DNA from: Aedes albopictus
Taxonomy: Eukaryota; Arthropoda; Insecta; Diptera; Culicidae
DNA length: 64,000 bases
Assembly: GCF_035046485.1 (NCBI RefSeq)
Contig: NC_085138.1
Coordinates: 45,171,464-45,235,463, forward strand
Direction: 5' to 3'
The notes below the pieces were generated by a model. The model ran no database searches. It was not told where the DNA came from and saw only the letters and a program-made list of their open reading frames with translations. Shown here piece after piece: positions 42,148 through 53,288 of this stretch (position 1 is the stretch's first letter; the number at the start of each line of letters is the position of its first letter). The translations under genes were made by a program, and so were the position numbers.

Positions 42148-45054
42148 TCAAGCTTCCTCACGTTCAGCAATCGATGAGTAAATTCGAAGTTGCTCAATTC
42201 CGTCCATGAGCAGCGGATCCAGGCCATTATGCCAATCGGCGTATCGATTGTGGAAGAGCACTCCGTCAAACAACGGTGGAGTTTCCACGAGATCATTGCT
42301 TAAGCCAACAAGGATGTAGGCCTCGGAAATCCGACTGTGGACCTCTTGGAAAACGAACGCAACTCGGAAGGGCCGTCTGGCCACAGTTCGTGGATATGGA
42401 ATCGTTTCTGGGTCGTATCTGTCGAACGCCACATCGTATGCTACCCGAAGTAGCAGATCGGCCTCGAATAGCTTGAGTATGCGTCTTTCCACAAGGCAGT
42501 ACAGTGTGAGTACGGTGGTCTGCAATGAAAGAGGGATCGCTTCCAGGAGGGAATGGTCAAGCCGGTCGGAGACGATCCAAGACACTAGGTTATGTTTAAC
42601 ATGCAGGAGGTCTTGTTGTGACACTGGATCATTTGAAAGCAGTTCCTCCAGAGAAGGAGGCTGCACGCGATGCGGGAATTCGACACTGTAGTGATGAACT
42701 GTATACTCTGCAGTGTGATGCAGCTTGGTCATGATGTGGCACTCGGAATAATCGACCATTCGCCGTTGCATTTGCCTTTGGTAAAGAATGACTCCTCCCA
42801 TACGGATAATCAGAGATATTTTGAGTCGTAGAACTGCCTGGCCGAGCAGTTCCTCCCGGAGATCGATCATGTGGGTGGGACATTCGATGTTATTCATATG
42901 CCACATCTGGTAAAATAGCGAAATTTTTCGAGACATTAAAATCGTTTCGATGGGATCGTGCTGGTATCTCTCGTTGAATGCTCGATAGTTCTATAGATGT
43001 ATAAAGAATTGTTAGTTTTGTTTTTGCAAAGAACATTTACGTAACAATGGGTCGTACGAACAAAAAGTATAAAATGTATTTATAAGTATATAGCATCGAT
43101 AGAGTATGTCACGCTTCGAGTTGAGAGGGAATTTGTGATTATGTGCCGATAGACTCCTAAAGACCTATCTCAATTTCTGCAGAAATCGATCAAGTGATGA
43201 CTTATGGGATACTGGTTTTTGGCGAATTGTTATACTGCCCCCACTCGCATAACAGTCCCATTTGCAAAAGTAGGAATTGAGAAAACGGCATTTGAAGTTA
43301 AACTTGTTTCCATATAAAACATTGAAAAATCGCCAAAATTTGAAAAATATTTCGATTATCTCGAAACTTTCACAGATTGCTTTGCACATGAATATATAAC
43401 TGTAATAGTAGTTTACGCAACAAGGTGCAGAATGAAGATTTTTACAGCACGAGTTGTACATTTATCCAACGAGGCTTACGACGAGTGCTGCAAAAATCGA
43501 GTTCTGCACCGAGTTGCGTACAACGTTTTTTTTTTGCAATTTCATAAATTACCGCTTGAGGTTAGTTTTTAACAAAACTTTTCCATCAAACTGCACACTG
43601 GTGTTCATAGCCTTATTTAAGAAAATCTGATTATAGCAGGTTGTACTGCGTAGTTGTCACTATTTTTCAAAACTGCGTCCAAAAAGTTGATCAAAACTGA
43701 AAACAGTGCTGTAATAGTTCATTACGCAACGCAAATCATTGCTGTAATGAACCATGAACTGCTGATTGGGTGTGGGAAAGTAGGCCTTTTCCTGTCAGAT
43801 TTGCGTGAGGTAAAACAGCCTATTACGATGAGAAATTGCAAAAAAAAAAAATATTACAATCACTACAAAGTTGTTTAGTTTTGTGTTACGTAACACAAAA
43901 ATCCATGATGGGACTGTTATGCGGGTACTTTTGATATGGGACGCTCATAACTTGATATTTTTTTCACACATTGACATAAAAAATCGTAATTTTTATTGTT
44001 GTTTTTGGAAGTACATCAAATATGATGACTATTCATAGCGTTAACTCAAAAGTGATGAAAAGTCAAATGGGACTGTTATGCGAGTGGGGGCAGTATAGGA
44101 TCACAAACGGTACGCCTAAAACATAACGTTTCAGCCCTTTCCTTAGAATAGTCGGTGTATCACTTTGATCTTCAACATAATTTGGTAAGAGATACGATCC
44201 CTGTAAGAACCCAAACGCACAAGGCGCCCATATTTTTATTCGTACGACCCCGCCATGTATCTTACCATTCGATAACATCCCAAACTCTCTCGAAAACGTT
44301 CCATGAGAGCCCGTCTGTTGACGCAGAATTCAAGTGCTTCGATGAGAATTCTTTCGTCTGTTAGATCCATGTGCTCTTTTATAAACATGACTACGTTGGA
44401 GATATTGTTCTTTCCACGGTGCCCACGGTGGCCAATACGGTGGTGAAAGTTTCCAAGTGCTTTGGAATCAACCAAATCGTTTCCCACTAGTGTTGCGAGC
44501 AAAGGCATTTGGGCGGGATCCAGTCCAAGGTGTGCCCTCAATGCTACACGGTCATACTCCATCATAGTAAATTTCGTGACCGACAGTTCATGGACACACC
44601 AAAATCGCCACGAGCCTTCATAGATGAGCATGTCTGAGTCATCCGTCATGATGGCCAGTGCTCCAGCTTCGTTCGCGAATGCGGCCATTTGCTGGTCACA
44701 TTCTCTGGCAGTTGCCCAGTGATACTCCCCATGTCTCATTGCCGATTGTTCCACCGCAGATACGTAGTGAAAAGGCAGCTTATATGTGCCTAGGGTCTCA
44801 AAACTGTCTCCATTGTCGATGGCGTCCATCAGCTCGATCATTTCCCAATAGCGGTCGTCCGCTCTTTTACACCAGGCCTCCGGGCTCATCATCCGAACTG
44901 GGCCGTCACAGAAGAAATGCAGCTTTACGCCGAGGTTCACCAATTCGCTGAAGAAGGTGTCCATGTGGCGTGACATCTCGTTAAAGCGACCACCACATAT
45001 GAGACCCGATTTGTCGACCCGTATGAAGGGTCGCACGAGACACATCAAATCCAT
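42148..45054 (-). CDS. Asteroid/XPG-type PIN-like nuclease, copy B
   Basis: Exons 45054-44266 and 42990-42148, intron 1275 bp, same donor and acceptor, 543 codons in all. The intron carries the 859-bp CTGCC element. It differs from copy A by short in-frame indels (three fewer codons in exon 1, around residues 82-90 and near the GRHSNGHRG region) and scattered substitutions. Exon 2 is closer to copy C than to A (HMNNIECPTHM versus HVSNIGCPTNM). Acidic residues VMDLM, FFCDGP, CDQQMA, TDDSDMLIY and GNDLVD are retained. It lies on the same strand as copies A and C. As for A, a conventional MGVRGL-type first exon was not found. Confidence 0.75.
43235..44093. mobile_element. 859-bp CTGCCCCCACTCGCATAAC element in intron of gene B
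   Basis: Ends CTGCCCCCACTCGCATAACA and complement. TATA on both sides (43231-43234, 44094-44097). Unit A has one TATA here (empty site near 35752). No ORF of note. The core has TTGCGTAA/TTACGCAA motifs. Confidence 0.9.
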
Positions 45055-45411
45055 CACGATAATGGGTGGTGTTTTTGTTTTGTTGTAGTGCGCTCTATGG
45101 TGGAAAAGATGATCAATCGTTCAAAAATGTGATCTATTAGGGGTCCATTACACATGGACAAATATTTGCTATTCGCATTACAATCCCATCTTTGCTAGGT
45201 TTCCTATTCACATGGGAATGTTGTGCGAATGGGGGCAGTACCTATAGCAGGCCGACATCAATCCAAGGAAAGCATGATGCTAAGAAAGTGCCCCGGTAAA
45301 ATATTTGTCATGTGAAATGTATCAACTACTGACTATTGTTGAATCTAAACAATACAATATTTCCAAAGTATCGGTATAGTGAGTTCAAGGTGCCAAACTA
45401 CTGGTTGATAT

Positions 45412-48400
45412 TTTTTTTTTCCCTCATCTGTAGAGCCTTTTAACCACTGCGTCCATTATTTAGGAATATTGTGGTATGACCCATATTTAATTTGGTGCTA
45501 GTCAAGTATCCTGTCACAATTGAGCTGTGATGGACAATGGTTGATGTAACACCTGATCCCAACTAGGCACAACTCGTTTTATAAAGTTTATTACCCTGTT
45601 GGGATTACTTCTCCAAATTTCCAAGGGCTCTAGAAACCCTTTACCAAATATCGCCAATCTGTGATGGTACAGCACTCCGCAGTTGCAGAGTAAATGCTCG
45701 GCAGTTTCGTTTTCCGTTTGACAGAAACGACACTCGGAGGATTGGATTTTTCCAATCTTACTTAGATGATATTTACTCGGGCAGTGGCCAGTCATCAGAC
45801 CAGTAATTACCCTGAGATCTCTTTTGTTTAGATTCAGTATGGACCTGGCTTTTTCTGCACTGGGTTTTATGAACCTTTTTGCTTGCTTGGATGTATCCGT
45901 GGCATTCCAATTAGATTCTACCGTGGACATTTCCCAAGTTTTTAGTTTCATCCGAAGAGCACACTCAGGAACTCCACAGAAAGGTTCAGGGCCTACAAAG
46001 CTTGATGCCGCACCCTGTCTAGCTAAATTGTCGGCGTTTTCATTTCCCAGAATTCCACAATGACCGGGCACCCAGTATAAAGTTACCTCGTTCCTACTGG
46101 CCAATTGCTTCAGAGAAATAATGCATTCCCACACTAGCTTTGATTGACACGTGCAAGCTTTTAGCGCATTTAGAGCCGCCTGACTGTCCGAAAAAATACA
46201 GATCTTGGCAAACCTATAATTTCTTTTCAGACAAATGTTGGCACACTCGAGAATGGCTTGAACTTCCGCTTGAAATACAGTGGGACTGCATCCCATTGGT
46301 ATAGCCTTACTGATACCGGGGCCAAAAACACCAGCTCCAGTATTTTCTCCCATCTTGGACCCATCAGTATAAAATACAATAGAACCTGGACGTAAACTTG
46401 GCCCACCAGCATCCCAAACATAGCGACATGGTTTCACCACTTTGAAGGGAACATCATAGTTGGTCTTCGTTATCATCCAATCTTCTACTGTTTTTATGTC
46501 CATGTTTAATTTGAAGTCTTTGATGATCCTCAAATGTCCAGCAAGATCCCCGTCTAGGACTTTATTGTAACGTATAAACTGCAGGGCACTTTTTGCCGCT
46601 TGTAGTTTAACAAATTGATGCAATGGCAGTAAATTAAGAAGGGCATCCAAAGCAACTGATGGAGTGCTTTTCATTGCTCCTGTCATAGATATACATGCAA
46701 GTCTTTGTAACTTACTTAGCTTCTTTTGACAGGTTACCTCATTTGTTTTGGGCCACCAAACAAGTGAAGCATAAGTAATCTTAGGCCGGACTATTGCAGC
46801 ATAGATCCAGTGAATCATGTTAGGTCTAAGACCCCAGGTTTTTCCTAAGGCTTTGCTGCAAACCCAAAGGGCATTGGTACCCTTGGTTAAAACATTGTTT
46901 AAATGAGAATTCCAATTCAGTCTTTTGTCCAAAGTTACCCCAAGATGTTTAACTTCTTCTGAGAACTGAATTTGAACTCCATCTAAAGAAGGTTCAGTAA
47001 GATTTATTTTTAACCTTCTAGTAAAAGGTACAATTACAGTTTTTGAAGGGTTTACGTTTAATCCCTCCTCTCGGCACCATTTGATGGTAACATTCAACGC
47101 AGATTGTAGCCGGCTAGATATCGTGTCGTCATATTTTCCACGTATCAGAATAGCTACATCATCTGCGTATCCAATAACCTCAAAGCCTTGATTGATGAGT
47201 TTTTTAAGGAGTTCGTCCACTACCAAAGACCACAATTAGGGGGATAGTACTCCTCCTTGAGGACAGCCCTTCACAGATCTTACTGATAGTTGCGCACCTC
47301 CAAGAACGGAAGAGATCTCTCGATCTCTAAGCATCGATATTATCCATTCAATAATGCATTTATCCAAGCCCCTTGCTTCCATTGCAGAACGCATTGAGCT
47401 GTAGGATGCGTTATCGAATGCTCCTTCAATGTCGAGAAAAGCAACCACGGCTATTTCCTTGGCTTGAAACGATTTCTCAATTTTGCCGACTAGCCACTGT
47501 AGCTCTGTTATAGTAGATTTGCCTGTTTGATAAGCAAATTGAAACTTGCTTAGAGGCATTTCTACTAAGCTGGTAGACTTGACAAAGTCATCCACTATTT
47601 TCTCCATGGTCTTTAACAGAACACAAGAAAGGCTTATGGGTCTGAAGGCTTTTGGAGTTGTTTTGTCCCGCTTGCCAGCTTTTGGGATAAAAACAACACG
47701 AACCTTCCGCCATGCCTTAGGTATGTAAGCTAAAGTAATACTGGCTCTGAATATTTCGGTTAAGAGCGGACAAATCGCCTCTTTTCCATGTTGAAGTAAA
47801 GCTGGGAAAATTCCATCTTTCCCGGCAGATTTGAAAGGTTGAAAAGAACTCAATGCCCATTCGACCCTCGACGGTGTGAAGATTTCACAAGCTTTTTGAT
47901 AGGCATTGGTCGACCACGCATGTCTTGCCTTATCCGAGTCCTGTTCTTCATCCGAATAAGGAATCGATCCTGGGAAGTGAGTTCTCATCATTACTTCCAA
48001 TGTTTCAGAAGAATCAACAGTAAAACTGCCATCTTCCTTTTTAAGACTTCCAAGACCATTTGAATGGTCTTTCGAAAGGACTTTATGAAGCCTTGCAGCC
48101 GTAGGAGCGTTATTGATCTCTTCACATACCCGTCTCCAGTCCTTGCGTTTGGCTAGTCTCAATTCTCTGTTGTATTCTGTAAGGGCTTGTTTATACTGAA
48201 CCCAATCAGATGTAACTTTTGCTCTATTGAACAACCGTCTTGATTTCTTCCTCAGATCTGCCAGCTTATCATTCCACCAAGGGACATCCCTGTTGGATGA
48301 CCTCTGTCGGATTGGGCAACTAGCATGATATGATGAAATCATTTTATCAATAATCTCATCAGAGGCATTTTCCAACTGTGAAACAGACAAGATCTGCTCA

Positions 48401-49523
48401 CCCTTATATGAATTTTCATTCATTAAATAAAAGCTGTAGAGGTCCCAATTAGTTTTCTTTGGGTTTCTATAGCTTTCAATTAAATTTGATCCGGCTTTAT
48501 AATCGAACCTGATATGTTTGTGATCTGACAATGATTCCTCATCAGAAACATGCCAGTTCGCGATCTTATCTGATAGCAGATAGCTACAAAGCGTAAGATC
48601 TAAAACTTCCTGTCGAATAGCATTAACAAAAGTTGGAGAATTCCCTTTATTGCAAATGTCTATGTTATTAGACGAAATGTAATTCAGGAGATCCTCACCT
48701 CTTTTATTAATATCTGTACTGCTCCATATGGTATGATGGGCATTTGCATCGCACCCTATTACAAATTGGGCGTTTATTTTTTTGCAATAATTAACAAAAC
48801 TTACGACCAAAGATGGAGGCACATCATCAACGTCTCCCGGAAAATATGCAGAAGCAATGCATACCTCAGTTTTTCCCTGGATTGTTGGGACCTCCATTTT
48901 AATCGCAACAATGTCTCTAGTAATAAACTCAGTAATTGGGACAAATTTTGTTCTCCTACTTACTAAAATGGTTGTTCTTGGATTAGACTGACTTTCGTCG
49001 TACAAAATCCTACAATTCTGCGAAGAGCAACCCATTACCCTTCCATTATTTACCCAGGGCTCTTGAATTAAGCCCACGTCTAACTGTTCTCTAATAAATC
49101 TTCTGCTGAGCACAGCTGAAGCACCCTTCGCGTGGTGAAGATTTGTTTGGATAATTTTCAAGGTACTCATTTTTTTTACTATTTACAGGAGAAAAATAAG
49201 GTCCACTGCGTCATTGCTCCGTTTAACACAGTAAGGGCAAAATACTGTGGAGGGTGCCCTGGTACTCCACAGGCACCGTTAGCGGTTAGGTTTTTATTAG
49301 ACCCCCCTAACCATCCATTCTTAGGCACGGTACGCATTAAGCCGCATGACACCATGAATTAGGGATCGCCTGTTTGGTGGACTCTTACCACCGGATCAGA
49401 CAATCCGTAGTGATATTCTTAGCCAGTTGAAGGAACTGCTACCGCCACTACACGGCTACCTAGGCTGATCGGGAATAGAAATTAATATTGATGATCAACT
49501 TCTTTCGAGCCCGAACAGCCGGC
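45412..49523 (-). mobile_element. Full-length LOA-type LINE inserted in unit B
   Basis: 14-bp duplication CTACTGGTTGATAT (45398-45411, 49524-49537). Unit A has the intact empty site at about 37331. A short A-tail on the minus strand marks the 3' end. There is one long ORF with endonuclease, RT and RNase H, and a 5' UTR of about 350 bp without ORF1, as in the mosquito LOA-group element Lian. Length 4112 bp. Confidence 0.9.
45514..49170 (-). pseudogene. LOA-type polyprotein (EN-RT-RNase H) with a single in-frame stop
   Basis: 49170-47236 and 47235-45514 are one frame, separated only by TAA after GCPQGGVLSP where a Leu codon is expected. EN: MSTLKIIQTNLHHAKGAS, LIQEPW, GCDANAHHTIW, SLSDHKH. RT: SAGKDGIFPALLQ, FRPISLSC, AFLDIEGAFD, GCPQGGVLSP, IGYADDVAIL. 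RNase H: FYTDGSKMGENTGAG, AEVQAILEC, SDSQAAL, YWVPGHCGILGNENAD. A C-terminal CRFCQTENETAEHLLCNC motif follows. About 1218 codons in total. Everything but the one stop looks intact, so the copy is recent. Confidence 0.88.
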
Positions 49524-49683
49524 TACTGGTTGATATACGAATATATTCCAATAACAGTTATAATGCCTAAACGATTTAATCATGTTTTATTTCTATTGAA
49601 GTAGGTACGTAATAATAACGACTAGCTCGAACTAAGGTTGGAACAGAACATTAAACGGACATTAATCATTAATTAAGCATAAC

Positions 49684-50281
49684 CATGGATTCAACGATGT
49701 TTTCGATCACCATTTCGGCATTCATTTGACTCATTTGTCCATAACTCAGTTCAGAAGCATAATATTGAAATGTGGTTTTCGGCAAACATGTAACATGTTT
49801 TTCCTACAATTATCACCAAAGATGCCATATTCTAGCTCTTATGTGTACGCTGTGAGAGCGCTAGTACCACCTACTCATACTTAACGATCGAAAAATCCGA
49901 TCGTTTAGTATGAGTAGGAGCTATCAACACTTTTACGTCGTAAATATAAGAGTTAGAATATGGCGTTCTTGGTGATAATTGTAGGAAAAACATGTTACAT
50001 GTTTGCCGAACACCTCAATTCAATATTAGGCATCTGAACTTGTTGAGGATCTAGCAACCATTGAATCATAGATCACAGCAACCAACGATATGAAACGTCC
50101 AACTTTTTCTGTTCATTCCTATCATATCCGTTATCCTTATCACACGTTCAAATAAAATCATTCAAACGTTATCGTCGTGTATCTTTTCCTGGCTTTGGAG
50201 AAGTACGGACCTCGACAGAACTGAATTATGGACAAATGAGTCAAATGATTGCCAGGTGATCGAAAACATCCTTGCATGGAT
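49684..50281. repeat. Fold-back repeat, unit B
   Basis: Counterpart of 37491-38096 with the same split right arm. Located beyond the LOA insertion, confirming that the LOA element interrupted a continuous unit. Confidence 0.75.
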
Positions 50282-50389
50282 TACTATGATTGGTTTCACA
50301 GCACTTCTTCTTAAGCCAGGTATGCAATTCCCATACATACATTGATTTGTTCAACATCACATAAGACAAGACATAATCAACAATAGTAC

Positions 50390-52822
50390 GCCACAATACT
50401 CGGTTTGTGGCTGCCGCTCTCCATCCTCGGTTGCGCACAATGCTCGCCATTTCACACTCCACCTGGTCCGCTCATCGTGCTCTCTGCGCTCCACGCCCTC
50501 TCGTGCCCACCGGATCAGTTGCAAACACCAGCTTTGCAGGGTCGTTGTCCGGCATTCTTGCAACATGCCCTGCCCACCGTATCCTTCCGGCCTTGGCCAC
50601 GTTCTGGGTGCTGGGTTCGCCGTAAAGTGCAGCGAGCTCGTGGTTCATCCTTCTCCTCCACACACCGTTCTCCTGCACACCGCCGAAGATCGTCCTTAGC
50701 ATGCGTCGCTCGAAAATTCCGAGTGCTTGCAGGTCCTCCTCGAGCATGGTTCATGTCTCGTGCCCGTAGAGGACCACCGGTTTTATTAGCGTTTTTTACA
50801 TGGTGCATTTGGTGCGTGGGTGAATCTTTTTCGACCGCAGTTTCTTCTGGAGCCCGTAGTAGGCCCGACTTCCGCTGATGATGCGCCTCCGAATTTCATG
50901 GCTCACGTTGTTGTCAGCCGTCAGTAAGGATCCGAGGTAGACGAATTCCTCCACCACCTCGAAAGTATCCCGATCTATCTTAATATTACTACCCAGACGG
51001 ATCCGGTCGTTTTCGGTTCCGCCTACCAGCATGTACTTTGTTTTTGAGGCATTTACCACCAGTCCGACCTTTGCTGCTTCGCGTTTCAGGTGGGTGTACA
51101 GCTCTGCCACCGTTTCAAATGTTCTGGCAATAATGTCCATGTTGTCCGCAAAGCACACAAATTGTCCGGATTGAGCCCGGCTCGTCGCATCACACCTTCC
51201 AGAGAGATGTTGAGGAGTAGGCATGGGAGTCCATCCCCTTGTCTCAGTCCCCGGCGAGATTCGAATGAACTGGATAGTTCACCCGAAACCCTTACGCAGT
51301 TTTGCTTCCCAGGAAAGCCGTTTTCGTCCATGATTCTCCATAGCTCTGCGCGGTCGATACTGTCGTATGCCGCTTTGAAGTCGATGAACAGGTGATGCGT
51401 TGGGACCTGATATTCACGGCGTTTCTGGAGGATTTGCCGTACGGTAAAGATCTGGTCCGTTGTCGACCGGCCGTCGATGAAGCCGGCTTGATAACTTCCC
51501 ACGAACTCATTCGTTTTAGGTGACAGACGACGGAAGATGATCTGGGACAGCACTTTGTAGGCAACATTCAAAATAGTGATCGCCCTGAAGTTCTCACATT
51601 CCAAATGGTCGCCTTTCTTGTGAATTCCACTACTCCGGTAGCTGTTCGGTTTCCCAGATCCTGACTATCATCCAATGCAGACAGTTGGCCAACTTTTCTT
51701 GGCCCATTTTGATGAGTTCACCTGCGATACCATCCTTATCAGCTGCTTTGTTGATTTTGAGTTGGTGAATGGCATCCTTAACTTCCCTCAGCGTGGGAGT
51801 TGGCTCATTACCGTCCTCTGCTGCACTCGCGTCGTCGTTTCCTCCGTTGCCGTGGTCTCCCGTGCCTACGTTCTCCACGCCGTTCAGGTGCTGATCAAAG
51901 TGCTGCTTCCACCTTTCGATCACCTCACGTCCGTCCGTTAAGATGCCTCCGTCTTTATCCCTGCATATTTCGGCTCGCGGCAAGAAGCCGTTGCGGGATG
52001 CGTTGAGCTTCTGATAGAACTTCCGTGTTTCTTGGGAACGGCACAGCAGTTCTATTTCTTCATACTCCGCTTCTTCCAGGCGGCGCTTTTTCTCCCGAAA
52101 GATGCGAGTCTGCTGTTTCCGCTTCTGTTTGTAACGTTCCACGTTCTGTCGAGTCCCTTGCTGCAGCATTACCGCCCTCGGTGCGTTCTTCTCCTCCAAA
52201 ACCGTTCTGCACTCTTCGTCGAACCATTCGTTCCGTCGATTTCGTTCCACGTACCCGATGGTGCTCTCGGCTGCGTCGTTGATGACTGCTTTCACTGTAC
52301 TCTAGCAGTCCTCCAGAGAGGCCTCATCGAGCTCGTCCTCGTCTGGCAACGCGGCCTCGAGATTCTGCGCGTATGCTGAGGCGACATCCGGTTGGTTTAG
52401 TCGCTCTAGGTTGTACCGTGGCGGTCGCCGGTACCGTACATTGTTGACGACGGAAAGTTTTGTGCGCAGTTTGACCATCACCAGATAGTGATCGGAGTCG
52501 ATGTTGGCGCCACGATAGGTCCTGGAGTCGATAATGTCGGAGAAGTGCCGTCCGTCAATCAGAACGTGGTCGATTTGAGATTCCGTCTGCTGTGGTGATC
52601 TCCAGGTGTAACGATAAGGGAGGCTGTGTTGGAAAAAGGTGCTACGTATGGCCATATTTTTGGAGGCGGCGAAATCAATGAGTCGTAGGCCGTTTTCGTT
52701 CGTCTGCTGGTGGGCGCTGAACTTACCAATCGTCGGTCTGAATTCCTCCTCCTGGCCTACCTGAGCGTTCAAATGTCCTATGATGATCTTGACGTCGTGG
52801 CTTGGGCAGCGTTTGTTCGTAC
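50390..52822 (-). pseudogene. Decayed RTE-clade LINE, unit B
   Basis: Same regions as the unit A copy: EN 52822-52302, linker and pre-RT 52295-51630, RT 51604-50796, C-terminal block 50747-50390. The RT frame breaks near 51130-51220, where a short deletion relative to unit A removes the GTIFTKSG segment. The 5' third is missing. Confidence 0.75.
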
Positions 52823-52987
52823 TCATATAGTTTACGAAACTATGAACAAATCTAAAACAGTCATTTTGATTACTCAAAACTACAATACCAATTTGCATAT
52901 TCACATATCGGGCGCCCATCTCGCTTAAAATTCATCTCAAGCCAGGCCCCCTCTGGGCCCCCTCCAGGAAAAATTCCTAGTTACGCC
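52823..52987. other. Junction sequence between units B and C
   Basis: About 165 bp not found in unit A. It includes a CCCCCTCTGGGCCCCCTCC run similar to 30237-30250 (GGCCCCCTCTGGGCCCC). It replaces the end of the RTE and the start of the next unit. Confidence 0.4.
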
Positions 52988-53288
52988 AGGAAAGAGAAGA
53001 ATTACCAGCCAATATTTGTTGTTTGAACGAAAGTAGAGAGATGGGTCTGAGATGATCCAAATTTGGTCTACAAAACTGGTTTATGAACGCCCTCCTACCA
53101 CAAAGTGTTATGGAACATGTTACAAAATGATTTTTTCCGGTATGAGTCGTAGGTAACGAGATTTATATGAAGACTTTTCTCTCAAATTCAGTAGTTGCTT
53201 TATTGTTACATAAACGTTATCATATGCTTAAAATGAACATAACAGTTTTCACGAGTTAAAATGTGATTCCTTTCACTGGTCTTATTTA

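Larger units (their letters stand above)
41439..52822. repeat. Tandem unit B (about 7.3 kb plus 4.1-kb LOA insertion)
   Basis: Same order as unit A. It differs by an 859-bp element in the gene intron, a LOA LINE at 45412-49523, and the lack of the A-specific MITEs. Its RTE is cut short at about 52822. Confidence 0.85.
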
